Made by a program: the position numbers and the translations under genes
The notes under the pieces: generated by a model
Told to the model about the DNA's origin: nothing
What the model saw: only the letters and a program-made list of their open reading frames with translations
Database searches by the model: none
Source of the DNA: Erysipelotrichaceae bacterium
Lineage (GTDB): Bacteria; Bacillota_I; Bacilli_A; Erysipelotrichales; Erysipelotrichaceae
Length of the DNA stretch: 64,000 nt
Assembly (NCBI GenBank): GCA_017432885.1
Contig: JAFRIE010000018.1
Coordinates: 62,001-126,000, forward strand
Reading direction: 5' to 3'
Shown here: positions 46,138 through 55,305 of the stretch, piece by piece
Layout: each line of letters starts with the position of its first letter
How positions within the stretch are numbered: the first letter of the stretch is position 1

Positions 46138-47793
46138 TTATTCTAATCCGATCAGATAACTGTATACCGGCTGTCCGCCATCTACAAATTCACACTCCAG
46201 ATCCGAATTTGCGGCAATGTAGTCTTCGATGTCTCTGACTTCGTCTTCATTTCGATCATCGCCGGTTATTACAGTAATCAGTTCTTTATCCTCGATCGTA
46301 AACAGATGATCCAACAGCGCATGGACGATATCCAGCCGGTTAGGACCTGATGCGACGATGGATTTTCCTTCAATGGCGATATAGTCCCCTTTCCGGACTT
46401 CTACGCCTTCAAAACTGGTATCCTTGATCGCATACGTGATACTGGAAGCATTGACATTGGCAATGACTTCTTTCAGCTCGTCCGCAATCTGCTGCGGTTC
46501 CATGTTGTAGTTGAACATACCGATGGCAGAAAGGCCTGCCTGTACCGACTTGGTTTCAATGACTTCAATATGACGGTCGCTCATGACACTCTGTGCCTGT
46601 CTGGCGGCTAAAATGATATTGGAATTATTCGGGAAAATAAAGATATGCCCGCAATGGTCCATGTCATTGATCACCTTGACGAAATCCTCCGTAGAAGGAT
46701 TCATCGTCTGTCCACCGGATATAACGACATCTGTGCCAAGATCGTAGAATAGTTTTGTGATTCCTTCTCCCGCCGCAACGGCGATGATACCATACTTCTT
46801 TGGTTCTTTCTTTTCTTCTTTTTTTGCAGGTTCTGCAGGGCTTTCTTCTTTTGCGTTCGCAATAATCGTAGAATGCTGCTCCTGCATGTTTTCGATCTTC
46901 AGTTTTATAAACTCTCCATAACGCTGCCCGATATTTAACGCATCACCAGGCTTTAAGGTATGGACATGGACTTTCACAAGATCCTCGTCTCTGACAACCA
47001 CCAGAGATTCGCCGCCCATATCGGTTAGTTTTTTCTTCAAAATCTTTTCGTCGAATTTCTTCTGATAGTTTTCATCCAGTCTAAGAATGAATTCCGTACA
47101 ATAACCGAATTCATCATTGTCGATCATCAAAGCCGGATTGCTTTGTATCTCGTCTTTCTTTTCCGCAAAATCGACCGGATTGCCTAAAACATATTCTCTC
47201 ATACCCTCTACGATTCTTAGGAACCCGGAACCGCCGGAGTCGACAACACCGACTTCTTTTAAGACCGGAAGATAATCCGGTGTATGTTCCAACGATTCTG
47301 CAGAATACTCGCAAAGCTTCGTAAAGTATGTCTCCAGATCAAACTGTTCCGCTTCATAGTCATGATTCGCATACCAGGAAGCCTCTCTGACGACCGTCAG
47401 GATTGTTCCTTCAACAGGCTTCATGATTGCCTTGTAGGCAACTCTGGCTCCGTTTTCAAATGCCAGGGATACATCCTGTACATCAATTGTTTCTTTCCCG
47501 TCGATGTGCTGATAAAAACCCCTGAAGATCTGCGAAGTAATAACGCCTGAATTCCCTCTCGCACCCATCAGCAGACCGCGGGAAAAAGCTTTTGCGACAT
47601 CAGAAATACTGTCGGAACTGCACTTCACCGCTTCACTATAACCGTTCGAAAAAGTCATGGACATATTTGTCCCTGTATCCCCATCCGGAACAGGGAAGAC
47701 ATTCAGCGTATTGATCTCTGCAGCGTGGTTTTCCAGATTTGCACACGCCGATCGCAGCATGCCTTTGAACTCTTCAACTGTGATTCTATTCAT
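46138..47793 (-). CDS. fakA: Fatty acid kinase catalytic subunit FakA (YloV/DAK2 family)
   Basis: Phosphorylates FakB-bound fatty acids for phospholipid synthesis. The N-terminal DAK2 domain has LNVFPVPDGDTGTNM and GARGNSGVITSQIFRGF, with VDSGGSGFLRIVEG ending the kinase part; the middle and C-terminal EDD-like domains follow (DYIAIEGKSIVASG). 551 residues is normal. Preceded by asp23 (YloU) as in Bacillus, overlapping it by eight bases. A Lys/Glu-rich linker (AEPAKKEEKKEPKK) separates the domains. Confidence 0.93.
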   Translation of the reverse strand: MNRITVEEFKGMLRSACANLENHAAEINTLNVFPVPDGDTGTNMSMTFSNGYSEAVKCSSDSISDVAKAFSRGLLMGARGNSGVITSQIFRGFYQHIDGKETIDVQDVSLAFENGARVAYKAIMKPVEGTILTVVREASWYANHDYEAEQFDLETYFTKLCEYSAESLEHTPDYLPVLKEVGVVDSGGSGFLRIVEGMREYVLGNPVDFAEKKDEIQSNPALMIDNDEFGYCTEFILRLDENYQKKFDEKILKKKLTDMGGESLVVVRDEDLVKVHVHTLKPGDALNIGQRYGEFIKLKIENMQEQHSTIIANAKEESPAEPAKKEEKKEPKKYGIIAVAAGEGITKLFYDLGTDVVISGGQTMNPSTEDFVKVINDMDHCGHIFIFPNNSNIILAARQAQSVMSDRHIEVIETKSVQAGLSAIGMFNYNMEPQQIADELKEVIANVNASSITYAIKDTSFEGVEVRKGDYIAIEGKSIVASGPNRLDIVHALLDHLFTIEDKELITVITGDDRNEDEVRDIEDYIAANSDLECEFVDGGQPVYSYLIGLE

Positions 47794-48145
47794 TGATCCT
47801 GATTCCTTCTACATGGACATTCACGGAAGCGACATCCATGTTCAGCGTTTTTTCCAGCGCGTATTTTACACTCTGCTGCAGATTGGCTACGACTTCAGAA
47901 ATCTTGATGCCGTAGGAAATCACGACATAGACATCGATCTGCAGACCTTCGTCTTCATATTTGATGACAACACCTTTGGCGTAATTTTCTTTTTTTAATA
48001 ATGCAGAATAACCATCCTTCAGATAGTTCTTGGAGATCATGCCGACGATGCCGTAACATTCATTTACAGTCGTACCGGCCAGAGTCGCGATCGCATCATC
48101 TGAGATTTTTATTTGTCCCAGTTTCGTCTTCTTATTGACAGGCAT
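47786..48145 (-). CDS. Asp23/YloU family envelope stress protein
   Basis: 119 residues of the Asp23 family, membrane-associated or cell-envelope-related proteins of Gram-positive bacteria. Seen: IKISDDAIATLAGTTVNECYGIVGM at the start and VHVEGIRI at the end. Partner of fakA in most Firmicutes. It has an extended -10 (TGG-TATAAT, 48173-48178 on the minus strand) and GGAGGA before the ATG. Confidence 0.92.
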   Translation of the reverse strand: MPVNKKTKLGQIKISDDAIATLAGTTVNECYGIVGMISKNYLKDGYSALLKKENYAKGVVIKYEDEGLQIDVYVVISYGIKISEVVANLQQSVKYALEKTLNMDVASVNVHVEGIRINE

Positions 48146-48172
48146 AATAAGTCCTCCCCAAATAACTATTTC

Positions 48173-48178
48173 ATTATA
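48173..48178 (-). promoter_or_regulatory. Extended -10 of asp23-fakA
   Basis: Minus-strand TATAAT preceded by TGG, about 27 bases before the ATG. No clear -35. Confidence 0.5.
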
Positions 48179-48279
48179 CCAAATACTCCAACCGAAATAA
48201 AATTATTCAATTCACTTACGATTCCTCTATTATTCTACCCTTTCCTTCTACTTAATATTTAATTAGTATTTTTTTATGG

Positions 48280-48285
48280 TAAAAT
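48280..48285 (+). promoter_or_regulatory. Extended -10 of ppdK
   Basis: TAAAAT preceded by TGG in an A/T-rich region, about 37 bases before the ATG; AAGGAG lies seven bases before the start codon. Confidence 0.5.
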
Positions 48286-48322
48286 ATTAAGGTCAAAATG
48301 GACTAAATAGAAGGAGAAAAGA

Positions 48323-51013
48323 ATGAGCAAGAAATATGTTTATATGTTTGCAGAAGGAAATGCAAACATGCGTGAGCTCCTTGGCGGAAAAGGTGCCAAC
48401 CTTGCCGAAATGGCAAGTCTTGGACTGCCTGTTCCTTACGGCTTTACCATCACGACAGAAGCTTGTAACGCATACTATGACGATGGCAAAAAGATCAACA
48501 AGGATATCATGTCACAAATCTCGGTTGCTTTAAAGAAACTGGAAAAACAGGCCGGCAAGAAGCTGGGTGATGCCAAGAACCCGCTGCTTGTTTCCGTAAG
48601 ATCGGGTGCCAGAGCCAGTATGCCGGGTATGATGGATACCATCCTGAACCTCGGTATCAACGATGAAGTAGCTGAAACAATTGCCAAGAAAACAAACAAC
48701 GAAAGATTCGCATACGATTCCTACCGCCGTTTCATTCAGATGTTCTCGGATGTTGTAATGGAACTCTCCAAGAAGAGATTCGAAGAGATCATTGACGAGA
48801 TCAAGGAAAAGAAAGGCGTCAAGCTCGATACGGAACTGGATGCCGAAGATATGAAGGAACTGGTAAAGAGATTCAAGGCTTTCTACAAGAAGGAACTGAA
48901 GGAAGACTTCCCGCAGGATACCAATGTTCAGCTGGAAAGAGCGATCGAAGCGGTATTCAGATCTTGGAACAATCCAAGAGCGATCTTCTATCGTAAAGAA
49001 AACGATATCCCTTCTTCCTGGGGAACTGCCGTCAACGTACAGATGATGGTATTCGGTAACATGGGCAACGACTGCGGAACCGGTGTTGCTTTTACCAGAA
49101 ACCCGGCTACCGGTCAGAAGAAGCTGTTCGGTGAATTCCTGATGAATGCCCAGGGTGAAGACGTCGTCGCCGGTGTCAGAACACCTCAGACGATCGATCA
49201 GCTGAAGAAAGTCATGCCTGGCGCATACAACGATTTCGTCAAGATCTGCAATACGCTTGAAGACCACTACCATGACATGCAGGATATGGAATTCACGATC
49301 CAGGAAAAGAAACTCTTTATGCTGCAGACACGTAATGGCAAGAGAACCGCTACGGCTGCTCTGAAGATCGCCTGCGATATGGTCAAGGAAGGCAAAGTCA
49401 CCATCGATCAGGCTCTGATGATGGTTGAACCGAAACAGCTGGATGCTCTTCTGCATCCTCAGTTCGATGCCGAAACATTAAAGAAAGCAAAACCGATCGC
49501 CAGAGCGCTCCCTGCTTCTCCGGGTGCTGCCTGCGGTCAGATCGTATTCAATGCGGAAGATGCCGTCAGAGAACATAAGAACGGCAAGAAAGTTATTCTG
49601 GTCAGACTTGAGACTTCTCCGGAAGATATCGAAGGTATGGCTGCCGCTGAAGGTGTACTTACAGTACGTGGCGGTATGACTTCCCACGCTGCCGTCGTTG
49701 CCAGAGGTATGGGTGAATGTTGTGTATCCGGCTGCGGCGACATCAAGATCGATTACGCAAAGAAACAGTTTACATTAGACGGTGAAGTATATAAAGAGTT
49801 TGACTGGCTCTCACTGGATGGTTCTACCGGAAACATCTATGGCGAAGCCATCAAGACTGTTCCTGCTTCCATTTCCGGTGACTTTAAAAAGTTCATGAAG
49901 TGGGCAGATGAAAGAAGAACGCTCAAGATCAGAACCAATGCAGATACTCCAAAGGATGCCGCACAGGCTCTGGCATTCGGTGCCGAGGGTATCGGTCTGG
50001 TCAGAACAGAACATATGTTCTTCCAGGAAGACAAGATCAAAGCGATCCGGGAGATGATCGTATCAACGACTGCCGAACAGAGAAAAGCCGCTTTGGAAAA
50101 AGTACTACCACTGCAGCAGAAAGACTTTGAAGGTATTTATGAAGCAATGCAGGGCAACCCTGTAACGATCCGTTACCTGGATCCGCCTCTACATGAGTTC
50201 GTTCCTACCAATGACAAGGACATCAAAGAACTGGCCAAGGAAATGAACATGACTGCCGCTAAGCTCAAACAGGTCTGTGACGATCTGCATGAATTCAACC
50301 CGATGATGGGACACAGAGGATGCAGACTGGCTGTCACATATCCGGAAATTGCCGAAATGCAGACAAAGGCTGTCATCAGAGCTGCGATCAAAGTCAACAA
50401 GAAACATCCGAAGTGGAATGTCGTTCCGGAAATCATGATTCCGCTGGTTGGCGATGTCGCTGAACTGAAGTATGTCAAGGATATCGTCGTCAAGACTGCC
50501 GATGAAGAAATCAAGAAAGCGAAGTCCAACATAGAATACCATGTCGGTACAATGATCGAAATCCCGCGTGCGGCATTGCTGGCAGATGAGATCGCAAAGG
50601 AAGCAGAATTCTTCTCATTCGGTACTAACGACCTGACACAGATGACATTCGGTTTCTCAAGAGATGACGCAGGAAAGTTCTTAGGTTCCTACTATGATGC
50701 AAAGATCTATGAACAGGATCCATTTGCAAGATTAGACCAGCATGGCGTAGGGAAACTGGTTGAGATGGCTGTCAGACTTGGAAGAGAGACCCGTCCGAAC
50801 ATCAAGCTCGGTATCTGTGGCGAACACGGCGGCGATCCTGCTTCAATCGAATTCTGCGATAAAGTCGGACTGACTTACGTTTCCTGCTCTCCATATCGGG
50901 TACCAATTGCCAGACTTGCTGCTGCTCAGGCTGCAATCAAGCATGGAAAGAAAGCTGAAGTTAAAAAAGCTGTCAAGAAGCCTGCAAAGAAGGTTGCCAA
51001 GAAAAGCAAATAG
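48323..51013 (+). CDS. ppdK: Pyruvate, phosphate dikinase with lysine-rich C-terminal tail
   Basis: Interconverts pyruvate/ATP/Pi and PEP/AMP/PPi. The N-terminal nucleotide domain has GGKGANLAEMASLGLPVP; the swivelling phosphohistidine is H455 in GGMTSHAAVVARGMG, the same number as in the Clostridium symbiosum enzyme; the C-terminal domain has GHRGCRLA and GICGEHGGDPAS. The usual end (AAAQAAIKHG) is followed by about 20 extra residues made of K, A, V, P and E (KKAVKKPAKKVAKKSK). 896 residues in all. Lone gene with its own promoter and terminator. Confidence 0.97.
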   Translation: MSKKYVYMFAEGNANMRELLGGKGANLAEMASLGLPVPYGFTITTEACNAYYDDGKKINKDIMSQISVALKKLEKQAGKKLGDAKNPLLVSVRSGARASMPGMMDTILNLGINDEVAETIAKKTNNERFAYDSYRRFIQMFSDVVMELSKKRFEEIIDEIKEKKGVKLDTELDAEDMKELVKRFKAFYKKELKEDFPQDTNVQLERAIEAVFRSWNNPRAIFYRKENDIPSSWGTAVNVQMMVFGNMGNDCGTGVAFTRNPATGQKKLFGEFLMNAQGEDVVAGVRTPQTIDQLKKVMPGAYNDFVKICNTLEDHYHDMQDMEFTIQEKKLFMLQTRNGKRTATAALKIACDMVKEGKVTIDQALMMVEPKQLDALLHPQFDAETLKKAKPIARALPASPGAACGQIVFNAEDAVREHKNGKKVILVRLETSPEDIEGMAAAEGVLTVRGGMTSHAAVVARGMGECCVSGCGDIKIDYAKKQFTLDGEVYKEFDWLSLDGSTGNIYGEAIKTVPASISGDFKKFMKWADERRTLKIRTNADTPKDAAQALAFGAEGIGLVRTEHMFFQEDKIKAIREMIVSTTAEQRKAALEKVLPLQQKDFEGIYEAMQGNPVTIRYLDPPLHEFVPTNDKDIKELAKEMNMTAAKLKQVCDDLHEFNPMMGHRGCRLAVTYPEIAEMQTKAVIRAAIKVNKKHPKWNVVPEIMIPLVGDVAELKYVKDIVVKTADEEIKKAKSNIEYHVGTMIEIPRAALLADEIAKEAEFFSFGTNDLTQMTFGFSRDDAGKFLGSYYDAKIYEQDPFARLDQHGVGKLVEMAVRLGRETRPNIKLGICGEHGGDPASIEFCDKVGLTYVSCSPYRVPIARLAAAQAAIKHGKKAEVKKAVKKPAKKVAKKSK

Positions 51014-51020
51014 TTGTAAC

Positions 51021-51048
51021 AAAAAAGCTCTCGAAGGAGAGCTTTTTT
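51021..51048. terminator. Bidirectional terminator after ppdK
   Basis: AAAAAAGCTCTC/GAGAGCTTTTTT stem with a GAAG loop, between convergent ppdK and the carboxypeptidase gene. Confidence 0.92.
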
Positions 51049-51052
51049 ATAG

Positions 51053-52552
51053 TTATTTTATACCGTAAAGTCCTTTGTATTTGTCTTTAAGATATCCAAT
51101 ATAGTAATTTGGATCAAACTTTTCACCGGTCGCTTTTTCAAGAATCTGTTCAAAACTGTACAGCGCGGCATAATGCTGGATATTCTTTTTTAAATATGCA
51201 GTGATACTTGAAAACTTTCCCTTTTCCAGCAGATCATCAACATTCAGATCTTTTTCCATCTTGTGAAGGATCTGTGCCCCGATCGCACTGCCTAAAGCAT
51301 AGGTCGGAAAATAACCGAAGGAAGCTCCCGACCAGTGTACATCCTGAAGAATTCCATCGGATGCTTTCCCGGACTTTATCCCAAAATACTTTTCATATTT
51401 CTCATCCCAGAGCTGATCTAGTCTGTTCAGATCGATCTTATTTTCAAAGATCTCTTTTTCCAGTTCGTAGCGGATCAGAATGTGTACCGGATAAGTCAGT
51501 TCATCTGCGTCCGTTCGGATCAAAGAACATTTCGAAACATTGACTGCCCGGATAAAATCATCAATTGAGACATTCTTCAGATTTTCCGGAAAAAGTTCCT
51601 GCAGTTTCGGATATAGAATCCTGAAGAAAGATTTTCTTCTGCCTAAATAGTTTTCAAAGAAACGGCTTTGCGATTCATGCATACCGGATGAGATCTGATG
51701 AAGATACGGATAGGCATCATACTTCGGATCGATCTGATGTTCATAAAAACCGTGTCCGCATTCATGAATCAAAGAGAAAATCGCAGATGTGATGTTGTGT
51801 TCATCATAAGCTGTCGTAACTCGAACATCGTTTCTAGATAAAGCATCAGTAAATGGATGCTCCGTTAATGCCATACAGCCCCATTCAGAAGAAAAACCGA
51901 TATACTTCATGATGTCTTTCATAAATACTGCCTGTTTATCCGCCGGATAATAACGGTAGAGGAAAGAATCATCAATATATCCTTTTTTCTTGTCAATCTT
52001 CCGGATCAAAGGGAGCAGTTCCTTCTTAATCAGCGAGAAAAACAAATCGTATTTCTTCCGGTCCATCCCTTCTTCATAGTCGTCCAGTGCAAGATCATAC
52101 GGATGTATCTTTGGATTGCGCTTCTGCAGTCTTTGTTTTGACATTTCAATCAGTTTCAGAAGATGCGGTTCAAAGATTTTATAATCATTTCTGTTCTTGG
52201 CATCGTACCAGGCTTCATAACTGTTCATCATAGCCAAAGAGAATTCCATCGTTTCCTCTTTGCTGAATTTCAGAATGTTTTCTAAAGACTTCTTTGCTAA
52301 AGCGATATCTCTGTTTCCGATCTCGCCTAGATCCGTTTCAGAAAGGAAAAGGATCGCTTCAACATAACTCTTATCCGTCTGCAGCTCAAACAACTCTCCC
52401 TCTATGATCGAAAGCATCCTGTTACGATAAGCGCTTCCTTTTCTAGGCGCTACCGTTAGTCTATCGATGTCGGTCGTATTTAACACTAAGGTATAGGCTT
52501 TGATCTTTTCGTTGAATTCTTTGTAGATCCTGATCGCTTCTTTCTTGTTCAT
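51053..52552 (-). CDS. M32 family metallocarboxypeptidase
   Basis: Zinc carboxypeptidase removing C-terminal residues from peptides, in the cytosol. The HEXXH motif is HECGH at residues 263-267 in SLIHECGHGFYEHQ, and HESQSRFFENYLGR downstream is the other family signature. 499 residues is normal. GGAGG precedes the ATG. It follows rbfA on the same strand but lies behind that operon's terminator, so it depends on read-through or an unseen promoter. Confidence 0.94.
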   Translation of the reverse strand: MNKKEAIRIYKEFNEKIKAYTLVLNTTDIDRLTVAPRKGSAYRNRMLSIIEGELFELQTDKSYVEAILFLSETDLGEIGNRDIALAKKSLENILKFSKEETMEFSLAMMNSYEAWYDAKNRNDYKIFEPHLLKLIEMSKQRLQKRNPKIHPYDLALDDYEEGMDRKKYDLFFSLIKKELLPLIRKIDKKKGYIDDSFLYRYYPADKQAVFMKDIMKYIGFSSEWGCMALTEHPFTDALSRNDVRVTTAYDEHNITSAIFSLIHECGHGFYEHQIDPKYDAYPYLHQISSGMHESQSRFFENYLGRRKSFFRILYPKLQELFPENLKNVSIDDFIRAVNVSKCSLIRTDADELTYPVHILIRYELEKEIFENKIDLNRLDQLWDEKYEKYFGIKSGKASDGILQDVHWSGASFGYFPTYALGSAIGAQILHKMEKDLNVDDLLEKGKFSSITAYLKKNIQHYAALYSFEQILEKATGEKFDPNYYIGYLKDKYKGLYGIK

Positions 52553-52570
52553 GCTTTTCCTCCTATAAAA

Positions 52571-52590
52571 AAGGCGCTTAAAAGCACCTT
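52571..52590 (-). terminator. Terminator of the rimP-rbfA operon
   Basis: AAGGTGCT/AGCGCCTT stem (one U-G pair) with a four-base loop and six Ts on the minus strand, overlapping the rbfA stop. Confidence 0.75.
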
Positions 52591-52927
52591 ACTGTTCATT
52601 ATCCTTGTTCAATATCTTTTCAATCCTGTCTGCCCTGTCAAGCGTATCATCAACAACGAAAGTCAAGTCAGGAATCTTACGCAGTCTGACTCTTTTTGCC
52701 AGTTCACTTTTGATATGACCCTTTGCTCTGCGCAAGGCATCCAGTCCATCTCTTTTCATGTAATTCTTACCTAAAAAAGATACGTAGACTTTTGCTGTAT
52801 TCATATCCGGAGCAACATCGACTTCCGTAACGGTTGGAAAACCGAGTTTCGGATCATTGATTTCTTGTGAAATAATCATCGATATTTCTCGTAAAAGGAT
52901 TGAATCGATCTTGTCGATCCTTGCCAT
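52589..52927 (-). CDS. rbfA: Ribosome-binding factor A
   Basis: Helps mature the 16S rRNA 5' end and is needed for cold adaptation. KH-like protein of 112 residues with ISQEINDPKLGFPTVTEVDVAPD and KSELAKRVRLRKIPDLTFVVDDTLD, both family signatures. Its ATG overlaps the infB stop by one base (TAATG). Confidence 0.96.
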   Translation of the reverse strand: MARIDKIDSILLREISMIISQEINDPKLGFPTVTEVDVAPDMNTAKVYVSFLGKNYMKRDGLDALRRAKGHIKSELAKRVRLRKIPDLTFVVDDTLDRADRIEKILNKDNEQ

Positions 52928-54756
52928 TATTCCGCCTTGACCTCCTGATCGGCAAATGCTTCTATGATATCGAGTTCTTTAATATCGTTGTATCCCTCGA
53001 TCGTCATGCCACATTCATAGCCTTCGGTAACTTCCCTGGCATCGTTTTCAAATCTTCGAAGCGATCCAAGTTTGCCGGTATAAACGACAATACCATCCCT
53101 GATCAGACGAACTTTACTGTCTCTGACGATCTTGCCTTCTGTAACCATACAGCCGGCAATCGTACCAATCTTCGATACTTTATAAGTCTTCCTGACTTCA
53201 GCCTGACCGATAACAACTTCCTCGTATACCGGCTCCAGCATACCTTTCATGGCGGCTTCCATCTCCTCTACAGCCTTATAGATAATATTATGTAGTCTGA
53301 TCTCGACGCCTTCGTCCTGAGCCTTTTTTCTAACATTCGCATCCGGTCTTACATTAAATCCGTAAATGACCGCATGAGAAACAGATGCCAGAATAACATC
53401 GGAATCCGTAATCGTTCCGGCAGCTCTACGGATAACATTGACCTTGACGCCATCCACATCGATCTTACTGAGAGATGAAGCAACCGCTTCCGCCGTACCT
53501 GTAACATCCGATTTTACGATAACAGGAATCTCTTTCACTCCGCCGGCATCGATCTGCGATTTCAGATCATCCAATGTCATTGCACTGCTGGCATTTCTTT
53601 CTTTCTCGATACGAGCTCTCGCTCTAGCCTGTGCAACGGCTCTGGCATCTTTATCGTTTTCAAATACTTTGAAGTTATCACCGGCAACCGGAACATCATT
53701 TAAGCCGATGATTTCTACCGGTGTACCCGGTAAGGCCTGGTTGATTTCTTTGCCCAGGTCGGAAGTCATCTTTCGTACTTTACCATAGCATGTACCGACA
53801 ACAACAGAATCCGACTGTTTTAATGTACCGTTCTGTACCAGCAAAGTCGATACCGGGCCTCTTCCCTTATCCAGTTTTGCTTCAATAACCGTGCCTGTAG
53901 CCAGTTTTTTCGGATTGGCTTTCAGATCTCTGACTTCTGCAACAACCAGAATCGTTTCTAGAATATTCTGAACGCCTTCTCCTGTCTTGGCGGAACACTC
54001 GACAAAAATCGTATCTCCGCCCCATTCTTCCGGCATCAGATCAAGTTCTGCCATGGCACTCTTGATTTTTTCCGGATTTGCTCCGGCTTTATCCATCTTG
54101 TTTATTGCAACAATGATCGGCACGCCGGCAGCTTTCGCATGGTCGACAGCTTCAATCGTCTGTGGCATGACACCATCATCCGCTGCAACAACAATAATAG
54201 CAATGTCGGTAACGCTGGCACCTCTGGCACGCATTGCCGTAAACGCTTCATGTCCCGGAGTATCCAGAAAAGTAACCATTTTTCCGTTAACTTCAACCTG
54301 ATATGCACCGATATGCTGCGTAATACCGCCGAATTCTCCTTCGACAACTCTTGAATTTCTGATATAGTCCAAAAGCGTCGTCTTTCCATGGTCAACATGA
54401 CCCATAATCGTAACGATCGGCGCTCTTTCCGTCAGATCGTTTGGATCGTCTTCTTCTGTATCAAAGAGCGTTTCATCTTCCTGCGGCTCTTCTTTCGTTG
54501 CTTCTACATTAAACTCCATACAGACCAGTTCAACATTCTCATCATCCAGTGTTGAATTGATTGTAACCATTTTGCCAAGCATAAATAGAATTTTTATGAT
54601 TTCACCGGAATTCTTCTTTAACTTGTTTGCCAGATCTCCAACGGTGATACCCTCTTGATAAGTGATCGCTGTAACTTTTTCCTCAGTCTTTCTTTCAAAC
54701 GGCTGTGAATTCTTTGGTCTCTTATTGAGATGTTTCTTGTACGTCTGTTTAGCCAT
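52927..54756 (-). CDS. infB: Translation initiation factor IF-2 (short N-terminus)
   Basis: GTPase that brings fMet-tRNA to the 30S subunit. G1 [13 protein letters not shown]3 DTPGHEAF, G4 NKMDK are all present. At 609 residues the N-terminal region before the G domain is only about 110 residues, shorter than Bacillus IF2 (716 in total), so domain N is reduced to an IF2_N segment ([22 protein letters not shown]). Confidence 0.97.
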   Translation of the reverse strand: MAKQTYKKHLNKRPKNSQPFERKTEEKVTAITYQEGITVGDLANKLKKNSGEIIKILFMLGKMVTINSTLDDENVELVCMEFNVEATKEEPQEDETLFDTEEDDPNDLTERAPIVTIMGHVDHGKTTLLDYIRNSRVVEGEFGGITQHIGAYQVEVNGKMVTFLDTPGHEAFTAMRARGASVTDIAIIVVAADDGVMPQTIEAVDHAKAAGVPIIVAINKMDKAGANPEKIKSAMAELDLMPEEWGGDTIFVECSAKTGEGVQNILETILVVAEVRDLKANPKKLATGTVIEAKLDKGRGPVSTLLVQNGTLKQSDSVVVGTCYGKVRKMTSDLGKEINQALPGTPVEIIGLNDVPVAGDNFKVFENDKDARAVAQARARARIEKERNASSAMTLDDLKSQIDAGGVKEIPVIVKSDVTGTAEAVASSLSKIDVDGVKVNVIRRAAGTITDSDVILASVSHAVIYGFNVRPDANVRKKAQDEGVEIRLHNIIYKAVEEMEAAMKGMLEPVYEEVVIGQAEVRKTYKVSKIGTIAGCMVTEGKIVRDSKVRLIRDGIVVYTGKLGSLRRFENDAREVTEGYECGMTIEGYNDIKELDIIEAFADQEVKAE

Positions 54757-54770
54757 GGCATTCCTCCTTC

Positions 54771-55055
54771 TTAAATCTTCTTCTGTATCGTTTCCGCAAA
54801 GCCCGGATCTGTTACTCCGATCACTTTCACGTTGCGCTTGCCGATCGACTCGGACAGCTGCGATCCGTTGAACAGATCGATATGCCGGATATCATAGAAA
54901 CGACATTTTTTCTCAAATCGTTCCCTGCTCTTTGCAGAGATGTCTGAAGCAATGAACAGGATCTTTACTTTCCTGATCTGCTTCAGAACCTCTTCTCCCA
55001 ATACCGTCTTCCTGGCCCGGTACGCCAGGCCAAGAAGTTGCAGGCAATTATCCAT
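54771..55055 (-). CDS. L7Ae-family RNA-binding protein YlxQ
   Basis: 94-residue kink-turn-type RNA-binding protein of the L7Ae/L30e family, always found in the nusA-infB operon of Firmicutes. Seen: [33 protein letters not shown]. Its ATG overlaps the ylxR stop by eight bases. Confidence 0.9.
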   Translation of the reverse strand: MDNCLQLLGLAYRARKTVLGEEVLKQIRKVKILFIASDISAKSRERFEKKCRFYDIRHIDLFNGSQLSESIGKRNVKVIGVTDPGFAETIQKKI

Positions 55056-55305
55056 TGATGATCCTTTCGATCTCCTGATAGATCTCTTCCGGTATCTCTA
55101 CTTCAAGAGCACGGGCTAATACTTTTTTATTTCTGGCAATCTGTAAAGCTTCTTCGCTTCGGGAAAGATAAGCACCTTTGCCGTTCAGTTTCCCTGAAAG
55201 ATCCACCTTGACTTCCCCTTCCGGAGTTCTCACAATACGCAACAGATCTTTCTTAGGAAAAGACTGATTCGTTGCCAGACATCTGCGCATCGGGATCTTT
55301 TTCAT
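55048..55305 (-). CDS. YlxR/RnpM family protein
   Basis: 85-residue YlxR protein: PMRRCLATNQSFPKKDLLRIVRTPEGEVKVDLSGKLNGKGAYL. YlxR proteins bind RNA; in some Firmicutes the homologue RnpM modulates RNase P. Directly abuts nusA. Confidence 0.93.
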   Translation of the reverse strand: MKKIPMRRCLATNQSFPKKDLLRIVRTPEGEVKVDLSGKLNGKGAYLSRSEEALQIARNKKVLARALEVEIPEEIYQEIERIING

